A stretch of DNA of 64,000 bases, from the NCBI RefSeq assembly GCF_000208745.1, contig NC_030858.1, positions 17,965,946 through 18,029,945 of the forward strand, read 5' to 3'. Origin of the DNA: Theobroma cacao. Taxonomy: Eukaryota > Streptophyta > Magnoliopsida > Malvales > Malvaceae. Positions 48,682-58,949 of this stretch are shown one piece after another. How positions within the stretch are numbered: position 1 is the first letter of the stretch; every line of letters starts with the position of its first letter. The translations under genes and the position numbers were made by a program. Below the pieces are notes generated by a model, which saw only the letters and a program-made list of their open reading frames with translations, did no database searches and was not told the DNA's origin.

Positions 48682-48955
48682 GTGTGGGGTTAAGAATAGC
48701 GTAGGGTCGAGATTGGTGAACATACCATCTCTTCCCCATATAAAACCTTGATATGGTGGTAAGAATACCACAGAGTCAAGATTGGTGAACATGCCATCTT
48801 GTCCCTTTATGAATCTCGGTGTGTGGTAAGAATACCACAGGGTCAAGTTGGACAAATATACCACTTTTTTCCTCCTTAAGCCAGGTGTGGGGAATAAGAA
48901 TACCTTAGGGATGAATTGGGCAAAAGTACCCATTCTCCCTTTATCTTTGTTAATA
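48682..48955 (+). repeat. Tandem array, 4 imperfect units of 64-71 bp
   Basis: Units start at 48682, 48753, 48821 and 48885. Each has (G)TGTGG-AAGAATA-C, then AGGG(T)-GA-TTGG-(A)AA(C/A)ATACCA, then a C/T-rich end. The 98-codon and 65-codon minus-strand frames over it are by-products of the repeat. Confidence 0.88.
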
Positions 48956-49904
48956 ATATGTATTGACACCTTACTTGTATAATGGATATTGTGACACTTA
49001 TAATTGGTGTCTTGAGGATTATTGTGCTTATGTGGAAATGATGATATGGATTATTATTAAATGATACATTCATGTTATGAATGAATGATGTTGAACATGT
49101 GAATTCGAGAACTTTTTTCCAACTACTCGTTGCAAACGTTTTGTAAGTTGAGTTTTATATGTTATTGCCTCTTTATACAATTTGAGTTTCAAATGCGTTT
49201 ATGAAAAGTTGAATGAAATTATTTTTATTGAAAGGATTTATATGATTATCATGTGTTTGCGAAGCATGGTTTATTGCAAAAACTCTCCCCTTTAACTTGT
49301 CCATTTCTCCGTATCCACTTATCGAGTCTTTGTGACTCACCAGTTATTTTCTCCTATTTTATTTCACAAATTAGAAACTTGCTTGGCTAGGTGACTTATG
49401 AAGTAGTAGCCCAACTCATTCGTGATGTGGTAGAGCCTTTTCGGTCTTCTAGTGTCATTATACTCCGAAGTGAGTCAAGTCAAGTCTTTGAATTGTTATG
49501 TTAATAATGAACTAGTTGTGTAAATAATGTTGATTTACTTATACTTGCTTATGTTTCAAAATATTATGTTGAGCCCCAGATATGGGTGCATGTGAATGAT
49601 AAGACTATGTTGAATGAACCATAGCAATATAGGCAAAAGATGCGTGCCAAACCACAATTGTTATGACATTGTGTATATTTATACAAAATGTGATAGAAAT
49701 CACACTTTATGTTGAGAAGTTCTGTAATGTGGTAGACTTAATGGATTAATTACATATCCTTAATTATGAATGAAAATGTATGTGAATGTGATGGACGACT
49801 AGCCCATGCACTATTGGTTAGGATTGGTTGGACTTAATGGGTTATACCCATGTAGGTCCATGCGTCGGTCACAATCCTTTCTAAAAATGGGATGTAACAA
49901 TAAA

Positions 49905-51289
49905 TAATAGGAAAACCCATAGAATCAAAAGCAATAATTAATAAATAAAATATGCCAATACATTAATCATCGAGATAGAAACCTTGAAGCAAATATGGAA
50001 AACCACAAAAAAATTGCACCAACCTAAACTCATGAGTAAAACTTTGATTTTTTAAAAGAACAAACCAACATTACAATAAGATCAAATTATGTAACCAAAC
50101 AATACATTGATTATATACCAATTTTCTCACCACCAAAAGGCATAAAGCACTAGTGTAACGAAACCTATAAAATAAGTCATTCATTATGTGTAAAAGAAGA
50201 CAACAAATCGAGTTTGTGGTGCTTTCCTCTAATGGGAAAAAAAGGCAAGTCTTTCTAGTGAATAATATAATGGCAACAGCAGCAACTAAAAGAAAACCTA
50301 TCTCATCCAATTTCTAGTTTTGAATAACCTTACCCATGTTTTCAGCAACACTGCCACTTGAATTAGCCTAGCCTCACATGCTTGGCTCCCACTAAATAGT
50401 CACAAAATCCTTCTATATTAATTTGAACATTAGAATAATGTCTAACCAAAACTCGAAGCCATCCATGTTATTGTCCATAGTTGAAATACTTCTAACAAAA
50501 TGCCCATAGGTCATTTACGAAAAAAAAGAAAAAGCTTCAAAAAACACTTGAATGAATTGGTTCCAATTCAAAGTTCTATCACTAATTCTAATAGATGAAT
50601 CTTACAATGCTGATTAACCTTATCTTTTAATAGTTTAAAGTTTCTTAGATCTTCTGTAAATGGTTTTCAACTTTATTACTCTAGACTTTTGTTGGTTAAC
50701 TAGAACCTGAAGACCTCCTCAGCAATGGTAGGCAACCAAAGGTTAAAATTTTCTATAGTTTCTTTGTTCAAATGTAAAGGAAACAAATGAAAAAATAGCT
50801 TTTTCATGGATGTCTCATATAAGGAAAAGATAATCAATGGCATAAACATGGCACCAAAAACAGACAAGGTTGACATATGAATTCAAGCTTCAAAAACTTT
50901 TGCTGCTAAACATAAACATAGTAACTCAACTTCGTTAAAATTTTGGAAAATCTTTAACATCACTAAAGTTTTTGGGATACAAACTTGGATACATGAGAAA
51001 CTCATCAAAAAAGAAATGTAAAATTAGGTTGTGGTGTTAATCATCAAGTTTATCATTATCAAAAGTAATCCCTCGATTTTGATCTCTTGCCTTTTCATGA
51101 CATAGATGCAAGATTGGATGTTAGATAGCTTGACATTTTCATTGACCTCTACATATATAGAAAAATAGTGCAACTGAAACAAAAGTAATTTCCAAAACAT
51201 TATTTAGACAATCCCATTGTATCTTGCGAAAATATCTAGACAAAATGAAAAGGTTGACAACAAATGCATTGATAGAATGACAGAAAAGG
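49905..51289. other. No recognised gene
   Basis: AT-rich, with stops in all frames. Minus-strand pieces such as the 50071-50310 frame do not resemble known proteins. It separates the solo LTR from the gypsy relic and may be the unrecognisable remainder of another element. Confidence 0.4.
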
Positions 51290-53602
51290 TATTACCATAG
51301 GAACTATGATAGTAGATAGCAAGTAATTGTTGGTAAAAGGTTTTTCAATAAAAGGCTTTGATAATGAAGAATTATATGACAAATCCAAAAACTCAAATTA
51401 TGTCCTCATGACACGAGCTAAAGCATCCATCAAGTTCAAACATTTAATAAACTCTTCATCATTCCTTTCAGAACTCACAACTAATGTTGCCTTAAGTGGG
51501 TCATTAAGGTAGTTCTCATCAAATACCTCACTAGTGACACTATTTACAACACTCACTCCAAAACATTCATCAGCATCATTGGGAAACTTTAAAGCTTTAA
51601 AAAAGTTGAAAGTTACCTATTGGTCTTGCATTCTTGAGGTAGGCTCTCCTTTCTCCACATCAATTAGAGCTCTAGCAGTGTGCAAAAACGATCTCCCGAG
51701 TATGATTGGAACATCATGATTCTCCTTCATATCAAGAACAATAAAGTCTACCGAAAAGATAAACTTATCCACTTTTACAAGCACATCTTCAACAATACCT
51801 CAAGGATATGTTAGAGACTGATTGGCTAGTTGTAATGTCACCATGGTGGGTTTAATTTGACAAAGGCATCAAGTTTATACTAACTCCCAAATCACTATAG
51901 CTTTGGCAAAGAATAAGGCACTAATTATGCAAGGAATAGTGAAGCTACAAGGGTCCTTGATTTTTGGTGGAAGCTTTTTCTAAATAATAGCATTGTACTA
52001 TTCAGTATGTGCCATAGTCACAAATTCACCCAATCATCTTTTCTTTGTCAAGATGTCTTTCAAAAACTTCACATAAGAGGGCATTTGCTTTAAAACTTTT
52101 GCAAAAGGAATGTTAATGTGAAGCTTTTTAAACACCTCTAAAAATTTTTGAAATTGATGATTAATTTTTGTTTCTAAAAATGTTGAGGAAAAGGTGGCGG
52201 TGGTGAGTTTGCTTATATTTCCTTCTTTTGAACTGGCTTGTCAGAATTGTCAGTCATTATCTTATCCTTAATTAGCTTGTCAGAATTCTCAATCATTATT
52301 TCTTGATGTTTAAATTGCTTGCTACTACTTTCAACCTCTTTTCCACTCCTAAGAGTAATAGCCTTAACATGCTCCTAATCTTCCCTAATAGGATTAGCTT
52401 CCATGTCACTAGGTAAGGTAACTTGAAGCCTATTATTGATGGTGTTGGCATGTTGCCTAACCTGAGTCTCAAGGTTTCTCAATGAGGTTGCCTAACTATG
52501 AATGAAAGCATCAGTCTTAGCCATTTATTACATAAGCAGCTCTTCTATAGATGGCTTTTCTTTTATTAGAGGTCTTACTTGAGGTGGAAATCTATGAGGG
52601 AAACTAGGCCTTGGAGCTGATAAAGACCCTTGATTATTACTATAAGAAAAGTTTGGATGGTTCCTCCACCCGAGATTATAGGTGTTGGAATATGGGTTGT
52701 TTTGTTGCCTATTCCCAATGAATTGAACTGACTCAGAACTCACTAGACAGTAATCACTAGAGTGTCCATCTCCACAATAATCACAAGTAATAAACAGACT
52801 TCGAAACAAATGAAGTCCAAAAGAATCAAATTTCTTGGTCAAAGTGGCTACCTGTTCTATCAATGCATTGATAGCGTCCAACTCATGAATTCCAACTACC
52901 CTCTTATGCATTGATCTCTTTGATGACCACTAATAATTATTTGATGCAATTTCTTCCAATAGATCATAAGCCTCATCAATAGACTTTGCCATATGAGCTC
53001 ATCCAGCAACGACATCAATAATAGTCCAAATATGACCATTCAACCATATAAAATGTCTACATTTGAAACCACTTAGGTAGACCACGATGAGGGCAGCGTT
53101 GGAGCAAATACGTGTATCTCTCCCAAGCCTCATACAATGACTCAAAATCAAGTTGCATGAATGATGTGATATCATTCCTCATTTTTGTTGTCTTGCTTAG
53201 AGGAAAGAATTTAGCTCAAAACTTTTGGTCAAGATCATTCCAAGTAGTAATAGAACCCATGGGAAGTGAGTTCAACCAAACCTTCACCTTATCCCATAAT
53301 GAGAAAATGAAGAGTCCTAATTTAATAGCATCATCAGTAACTCCATTATGCTTGAAAGTGTCGCAGATCTCTAAAAAATTTGAGATATTTGCATTAGGAT
53401 CATCATTTGGTAGACCTCCAAATGGGATTGAAGTTTGGATCATTTGGATGATTGCTAACTTTATCTCAAAATTGTTAGCTTGAATAGCTAGCCTTCAAAT
53501 GCTCGAGTGAAGACCTTGCACCAACAAAACAACATAATCTCTCAAAGATCGATTATCCACTACTTATTCTTGAATTTGCTACTCTCTTTTATTTTCGGCC
53601 AT
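51290..53602 (-). pseudogene. Athila-like gypsy gag-protease relic
   Basis: The ATG at 53602 opens MAENKREQ. In order on the minus strand: capsid-like IPFGGLPNDDPNANISNFLE and LFIFSLWDKVKVWLNSLP with TWNDLDQKF (53216-53443); SLYEAWERY near 53120; a zinc-knuckle-like CDYCGDGHSSDYC (C-x2-C-x4-H-x4-C intact) followed by QQNNPYSNTYN (52528-52911); the conserved linker MPSYVKFLKDIL near 52050; and the retropepsin-type end DVPIILGRSFLHTARALIDV near 51660-51710. Stops occur, e.g. just after LANQSLTYP near 51805. No reverse transcriptase or integrase follows; the reading stops near 51290. Confidence 0.88.
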
Positions 53603-53818
53603 TGTTTTCGAATGATTTGAGTCTTATGAATTTTGCCTCAAAAGTCTGAAAAAGTCTTCTCAATTTTTGGATTACAAGGGGTAATTTCCAAGGTCTTTAC
53701 TCTTCTCATACAATGACTAAAAAGTACCTGAAAATAAGGAAAAACAAAGCTTGAAGTAAGACTCGTTTACTTGGTATTAATATTAGCAAAAAAAAAAAAG
53801 AAAGAAAAGGAAAGCAAC

Positions 53819-53836
53819 TCCCTAGCAATGCCATCA
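53819..53836 (-). other. Primer-binding site relic, tRNA-Asp type
   Basis: The minus strand reads TGATGGCATTGCTAGGGA, a decayed TGGCGCCGTTGCCGGGGA. It is followed upstream by AAGTTTTT and the LTR edge near 53843, the same arrangement as at 2797-2821. Confidence 0.65.
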
Positions 53837-53842
53837 AAAACT

Positions 53843-54982
53843 TGTTGTTGATTTTATACACATTATTTTTCATATCAAACAAGTAATATAAAGGTAAGAA
53901 GGTATCGCATCTCACGAGGAATTATGCCAAAATTCTTGCTAGGTACTAAAATTATGGCACCCTAGTCTTCTCCAAACAAACCAAAATTTGAAAATTAATT
54001 AAAGACTAAATTTAATTAACTATGCTAACCTAAGGAATAAAGACAACAAATGACTAGAAAAGCAATTGATTGAAAGTCTTGGATCATGGTATCCCTCAAC
54101 AAATCATTTGGAATTAGCCTATCTTTTTATACTTAAATCAATAGGTTGAATTGCTAGCCTAGAGTCCAAATTTATCTATAAGTCTTAATCGAGATTCTTG
54201 TACAAATACCTCTCATGATTAAGTCACTATATGTCTATGTGAATCAATTAAGGAAGGTTCATAAACTCATCTCTAAATTTGACTACATGTGGTATTTAAG
54301 TATATTTCTATCCTAAATACTAATCAAATCACCTAATCTTTAAGTGAAATGAACACATGCTATTTAAATCTTGGTCTATTCTAAACTCCTTTGGTCTATT
54401 CTAAACTCTTTTTGTCAAGTAACATTTAGAGACCTAAATCAATCTAATTATTGATCAGTCAATTAGAAGCAATAAGCATAGATTTGAAATAAACAAGTTA
54501 ATACCCATTAATAATAAGTAAAAAAAAGAAAAAATATCCAAATCACATGTTGAGATCAACTACAATACTAGAAAAAGCAATTTAGTTCATAGTTTTTATA
54601 GCAAACATCAGAATCCCAAGAAAATAAACCATTTTTACAATCGAAGAAAGAGAGAGAAAGACAAATCTAGTGAGAGAAACAAGTTCTTGCTTTTTTTAAA
54701 AACTCAATCTTCCTTGATTTCTTCTCCTTTTTTCTTTTGCAAAAAGTTTCTTTGTCCTTTGAAACCCATTTAAAAGCCCTAAAATAAAAAAAATCAAAAG
54801 TTACAAAAAATTTGAAGTCACGTACTAGCGATGAGGCGTTGAGCTCCTTGGTTTTTCTACTGAGGGTTGTGGCATCAAGGTGCTGTGCCCTTTGGTGGCT
54901 GGCACCATGGCAACCTACCCTTTGGAAGTTGAATGGGAGTGGGGGCATCGCAATGTCGTGGCTTTGGGTGGCTAGCATGGTG
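53843..54982 (-). mobile_element. 5' LTR part of the gypsy relic, truncated
   Basis: It has the leader-side half of an Athila-like LTR, with the same pattern as 2821-3960, including a GC-richer block at 54830-54970. The U3 half is missing: at 54983 it is replaced by a plus-strand LTR start. The 103-residue minus-strand frame at 54667-54978 is not a gene. Confidence 0.6.
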
Positions 54983-56580
54983 TGATAAAATTATTATATA
55001 GAGTTATTTTGACACATTTGTGGAGGCTTAAGTAGCTAGATCTTTGAGATTTTAGGTTTGAATTTTAGCATTTTAGGTGTTTTCCTAGTTTAAAATTGAT
55101 TGCATTTGAAGTAGTTAATTTAAGTTATTTTAGTTTAATTTTATGTTATTTTGTTTTAAGTTACTTTAAGAGTAGTTATTGCTGATTTCTCCTATTATTT
55201 TTGTAGAAAATTTGATGAAAAAGGTTCATTTGATGAAAATTCGTGCAAGCATGGTGATGGCTTCATTCGTATATGCTGTAGTACTTTGACCATATCTCTT
55301 TCTATGTAACTCCAAATGAGGTAATTCTTGGACCACTAGAACGTTAAGAGGAAAGCATACAACTTTTATGTTTATCACTTTATCCAGTTTGTAGACACCA
55401 TTTTTAGAATAAATTGAGTATTTTTCATTTGTACCCTCGTTTTAATTTTAATTTTATTTTATTTTTTGTTTTTACTTGTATTGATTATTGGTCCAAGTTC
55501 AAATGAGTGTCTCCTATGACTTTGTTTGAGTTTCTCATGTCTTTTTGTGCCATTAGTAATTTTAGGCCTTACTTGAGTTTACATTTTATGTCTAGTGGGG
55601 TTGAGATCCAAGTTTAATGTTTGAGCCTTTTGGTTAAAACAAGTCTATAAAACTTAATTAAAGAAAAACAAATCAAACAGAGATTAAAATAGGTAAAGAA
55701 AATTAAGGCAAGATCAACTGAAGAACATCTAGAAATGTAAATAACGGGATGAAAAAGGCCAGCTAGCCAAAAAAGGGCCCAAGTCGTACAAGGAAAAACG
55801 GACACTACTAGGTGCATGAAATCGCACTTGGCAGAGGTACAAACAACAAGAAATCAACGGCTAATAGGGTGCTAAGAACAACATTCATGGCTCCTATATA
55901 AAGGAAAAAATCGAGCACAAATATGAGCTTTTGAAAAAAAAAAAACTCTATAAAATATAGAAAAGAAACTCTAGGTTTTTCTTCTTTTTTTTCTTTAGCA
56001 GCTGTCAAGATACCACAATGAATCACAAAAAAAGAAAAAATGAAAAAAAAGAAAAAGATAGAGAGAGAAATAACAAAAAAAATTGGTGAAAAATAGCTAG
56101 GAAGGATGATTTCTTTTTGTTTTGTTTCTTTTGTTTTTGTTAGGGTTTTGAACTAAGGGTAGGGCTTTAGCGAAAACGAGGAGAGAGGTAGAGAGATATA
56201 GGCTATATCTTTAGGAAAAAAGAAGAGACAGTTTGGAGTAATGGGGAGCAAAAGGGATAGGGGTTTCAAGTAGGTGGTAGAGAAGGAAGAAGAAGAAAGA
56301 AAAAGGTGGAGAAAAAGGAAAACTAGATATTATAGTTAAAGTTTTTTTTAGCTAAATGGCATCATCTTTCCTTGCTAAGGGGGCCTCATTTCACCACATC
56401 AAGTGGGCCATTTTAGAGCAGCAGGCTAGACCAAGCTTGTGTTTTCTTTTGAAGTTGAACAAAGCCCAAAACATGTATGAATGTTTGGGCTCTTTTTTTT
56501 TTTTGGTGTTTGGATTGTTTTTTTATTTGTTTGTATTATGTGATTATTGTCACTTTTAATCAATAATTGATATAGTTTAT
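54983..56580 (+). mobile_element. Plus-strand LTR-like sequence of the Athila type
   Basis: It starts TGATAAAATTATTATATAGAG, close to the LTR starts at 4439 and 5518 (read on the minus strand). At 55270-55400 it shares with those LTRs the stretch around TTGACCATATCTCT and TTCTTGGACCACTAGAACG. A TATA box TATATAAAGG lies near 55895. The 3' end is not clear; no PBS of the tRNA-Asp type was found after it, so it is either a solo LTR or truncated. Confidence 0.5.
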
Positions 56581-58098
56581 GTTAGAAAATATACATACAT
56601 TACATACATATATATAATAAGTGCATAAATTATTATGTAATGTTTAATTAATATAAAAAGGATGAAAAAATATATATTCTCCAAATAGAATAAAAGGATA
56701 AAGTATGTTTAGTTTTTTTTTATAAAATGTATAAATAAATAATTAAATATTTTGTTATTTACAATGCTTGGGATAATATAATGAAATAAATATCAGATCA
56801 GAAAAGAAATATGAAAATTATATAATAATAAAAAATGTAGCATATAATTTATTAAGAGATAAAATTAGTCTTAAAATTGGAAGGTTAGAATATTTAGGTT
56901 TAGAAAAATAGACTAGCTATGCCATAAGAATATTAACATAGAAAAATATTATTTGGTTTAACCCCAATGATGGAATTTCATCCAGCAAGGCACACAGCTG
57001 CTATTTTTGAGATGACTTTCCTAGGTGAGGAATTCAATTAGAGTTTCCACTGAACCGTCAGGGTAAATCCTAATCGCATATTCCAATATCTCATTAATTC
57101 AAATAATCATCTCAAATATTTAAAAGAATACATTTATAGAATATTTTATTTAAAATTAAAATTCATACAGTTATTAATTAACTCAAACAATTATTACAAA
57201 TAAAAGATTAGTGGAACCAAGCTATTTATTCAATAAAAGTAGCTTGAAAAATAATAACACTCCAAAAAAAATCTATTTAAATAAAATGTTTTTAAAAGTT
57301 ATATATAATAAGAATAAAAAAGTATTTAATTATATTAAAATGATAAATATATTACTATAGAAATTAGAATCGGAGAAATCATTTTATAAGCGCCTTTATT
57401 TAGCATTATTCATAATTTTATCTTGACATGGCATGCCACATGTATATTTTGCGAATAAGTCTAGAACCCCGATGATGGGATTTTTTTTGAAGGACTTGTA
57501 GAAATGAGTTCTTTCGAGGATATCCCTAGGTGAGGAAAACTTCTAGACTTCGCCAAAGCATTGGGATGGTCTATGAATGGTTTTTCTGATACAAGGTTTT
57601 TGTTTCCCATTATTTAAACTTGGTAAATCATGACATCATTTCATAATTGCATCATGTGTATCCATAAAGCCGAATAACCAAACTTTGGTTAAAAGAAACT
57701 AATAAAATAAATAAAACAATACTAATAAATTAGAAAGGAAGATTAAGAACAAACAAGACATGCAAAATCAAGAATTAAAAAATATATAAGGAAACATAAA
57801 AATAAAATTAAAAAAATTGAGGTTTAATTAGGATAATATATGATTAAATGGTACCGTTCATGGAATCGACATCATGGGGGTCCTAATCCTTCCCGTGCAT
57901 AACCATACTCTCAAATTCAACTCTAAAATTCACAGACCAGGTTATTGTTCTTTAGGCAGACCTAAAATTAATTTAGGACTTCGTTCAATAGAATAAATTT
58001 AATAGGTGGCCAATTACACCTAGATAGAAAAGATTGGTGGTGACTCTCAAATTTTCACATCTAACGAACGAGTTCTCAAACCCGCACGTTATGATAGC
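56581..58098 (+). mobile_element. Possible LTR of the DUF7745-type gypsy element
   Basis: Begins near 56581 with TGTTAGAAAATATAC and ends near TATGATAGCA before a tRNA-Arg-like PBS. Inside, a block of about 100 bases (AACCCC(A/G)ATGATGG(A/G)ATTT, later CCTAGGTGAGGAA) occurs twice, at about 56958 and 57465. No open frame is recognised. Terminal bases are plausible but not proven, because the partner LTR lies outside the window. Confidence 0.4.
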
Positions 58099-58118
58099 AT
58101 TGGAGACTCCACTAGGGA
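58099..58118 (+). other. Primer-binding site, tRNA-Arg type
   Basis: It contains TGGAGACTCCACTAGGGA, two mismatches from TGGCGACTCCACTGGGGA, which is complementary to the 3' end of a plant tRNA-Arg and used by Tat/Ogre-like gypsy elements. Confidence 0.65.
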
Positions 58119-58689
58119 GCCTTTTGAGATTTGAGCCATTTATTAATCATAGATTATCCTAAGCCTTAAATAATTCAATGCTTTCTTTAATCTCGAGCAA
58201 CTTTCCTAGGTTCCATAGTCCTACTCGTAAAAATATACCATTTAATTAGGCACACATGAAGGAACTTCTCTTACTCGCTGTTCTTTAAATTTCCCACCAA
58301 AAATAATAATAAAAATCATGGAGTAAATAACGTCTGATGACGTGATAAATACCCATAATCTTAATCATCACTTATTTTAAAATGCAAGTTAATATTCTTT
58401 GGTTTTATTTTTATTTATGACTTGAATTTGTTGTCATTTTTGTTTGCATTTGTGGATTTGCATCATAATTTTTCATATAGGAAAAGGTATATGTCACCTG
58501 ACAACCATTGGTGGGGTGAGAATCTGATTGCATTCATGGAGTCATCGTGGCCACCTTGAGGCTATGCCGGGATATACGAAGTAACACAGCGCATGGCAAG
58601 TGCTCAACAAAGCGAAGGAGATTGCTTGGCAAAAGGTCACATCTCATCATTACCTAAAAGGGTTTGCCTTGATTTTAAATAGAATGACT

Positions 58690-58949
58690 TCACCAACTTG
58701 TTCAACACATAGGAAAGGTGGAAGGCCACAACTCGAGGAAACTTTGATAAGAAATATGGCCACATAGCCTGACTCCTTAAGGTGCGGGTTGATGATTAGT
58801 TGTTGAAAGCCATCATGCAATTCTGGGATCCATCCTATAGGTGTTTTGTATTTAATGAAGTGGATATGGTGCTGAAGATCAAAGAATATTCAGCTATGCT
58901 CCAAATAGATATTGACAATCCAAATAAGATATATTGGAGAGAACAAAAG
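58690..58949 (+). pseudogene. DUF7745-type gag-like gene, upstream part
   Basis: Translation near 58745-58949 gives KYGHIA, LLKAIMQFWDPSYRCF, VFNEVDMVLKIKEYSAML, then IYWREQK, where it is cut by the solo LTR. This is the N-terminal half of a domain abundant in the gag-like genes of plant gypsy elements and annotated, as far as I recall, as DUF7745; its function is unknown. Two stops occur before LLKAIM. The downstream half resumes at 61743 in the same frame once the insertion and one target duplication are discounted. Likely inactive before the insertion. Confidence 0.8.

Larger units (their letters stand above)
47250..49899 (+). mobile_element. Solo LTR, 2650 bp, with 5-bp target duplication
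   Basis: It starts TGTGAAATCCCACC and ends AATGGGATGTAACA; the ends are imperfect inverted repeats (10 of 12 bases). ATAAA is present just outside both ends (47245-47249 and 49900-49904). No coding or PBS sequence follows, so it is a solo LTR left by recombination between the two LTRs of a full element. It contains ATCGAT-type motifs (47445-47660) and a tandem array (48682-48955). A minus-strand relative is at 181-1080. Confidence 0.92.

Noticed and set aside
48673..49073. Minus-strand frames of 98 and 65 codons with repeated phrases
   Set aside because: The repetition comes from the non-coding 64-71-base array inside a solo LTR.
54667..54978. 103-codon minus-strand frame
   Set aside because: It lies in the GC-richer part of a retroelement LTR and is not like any known protein.
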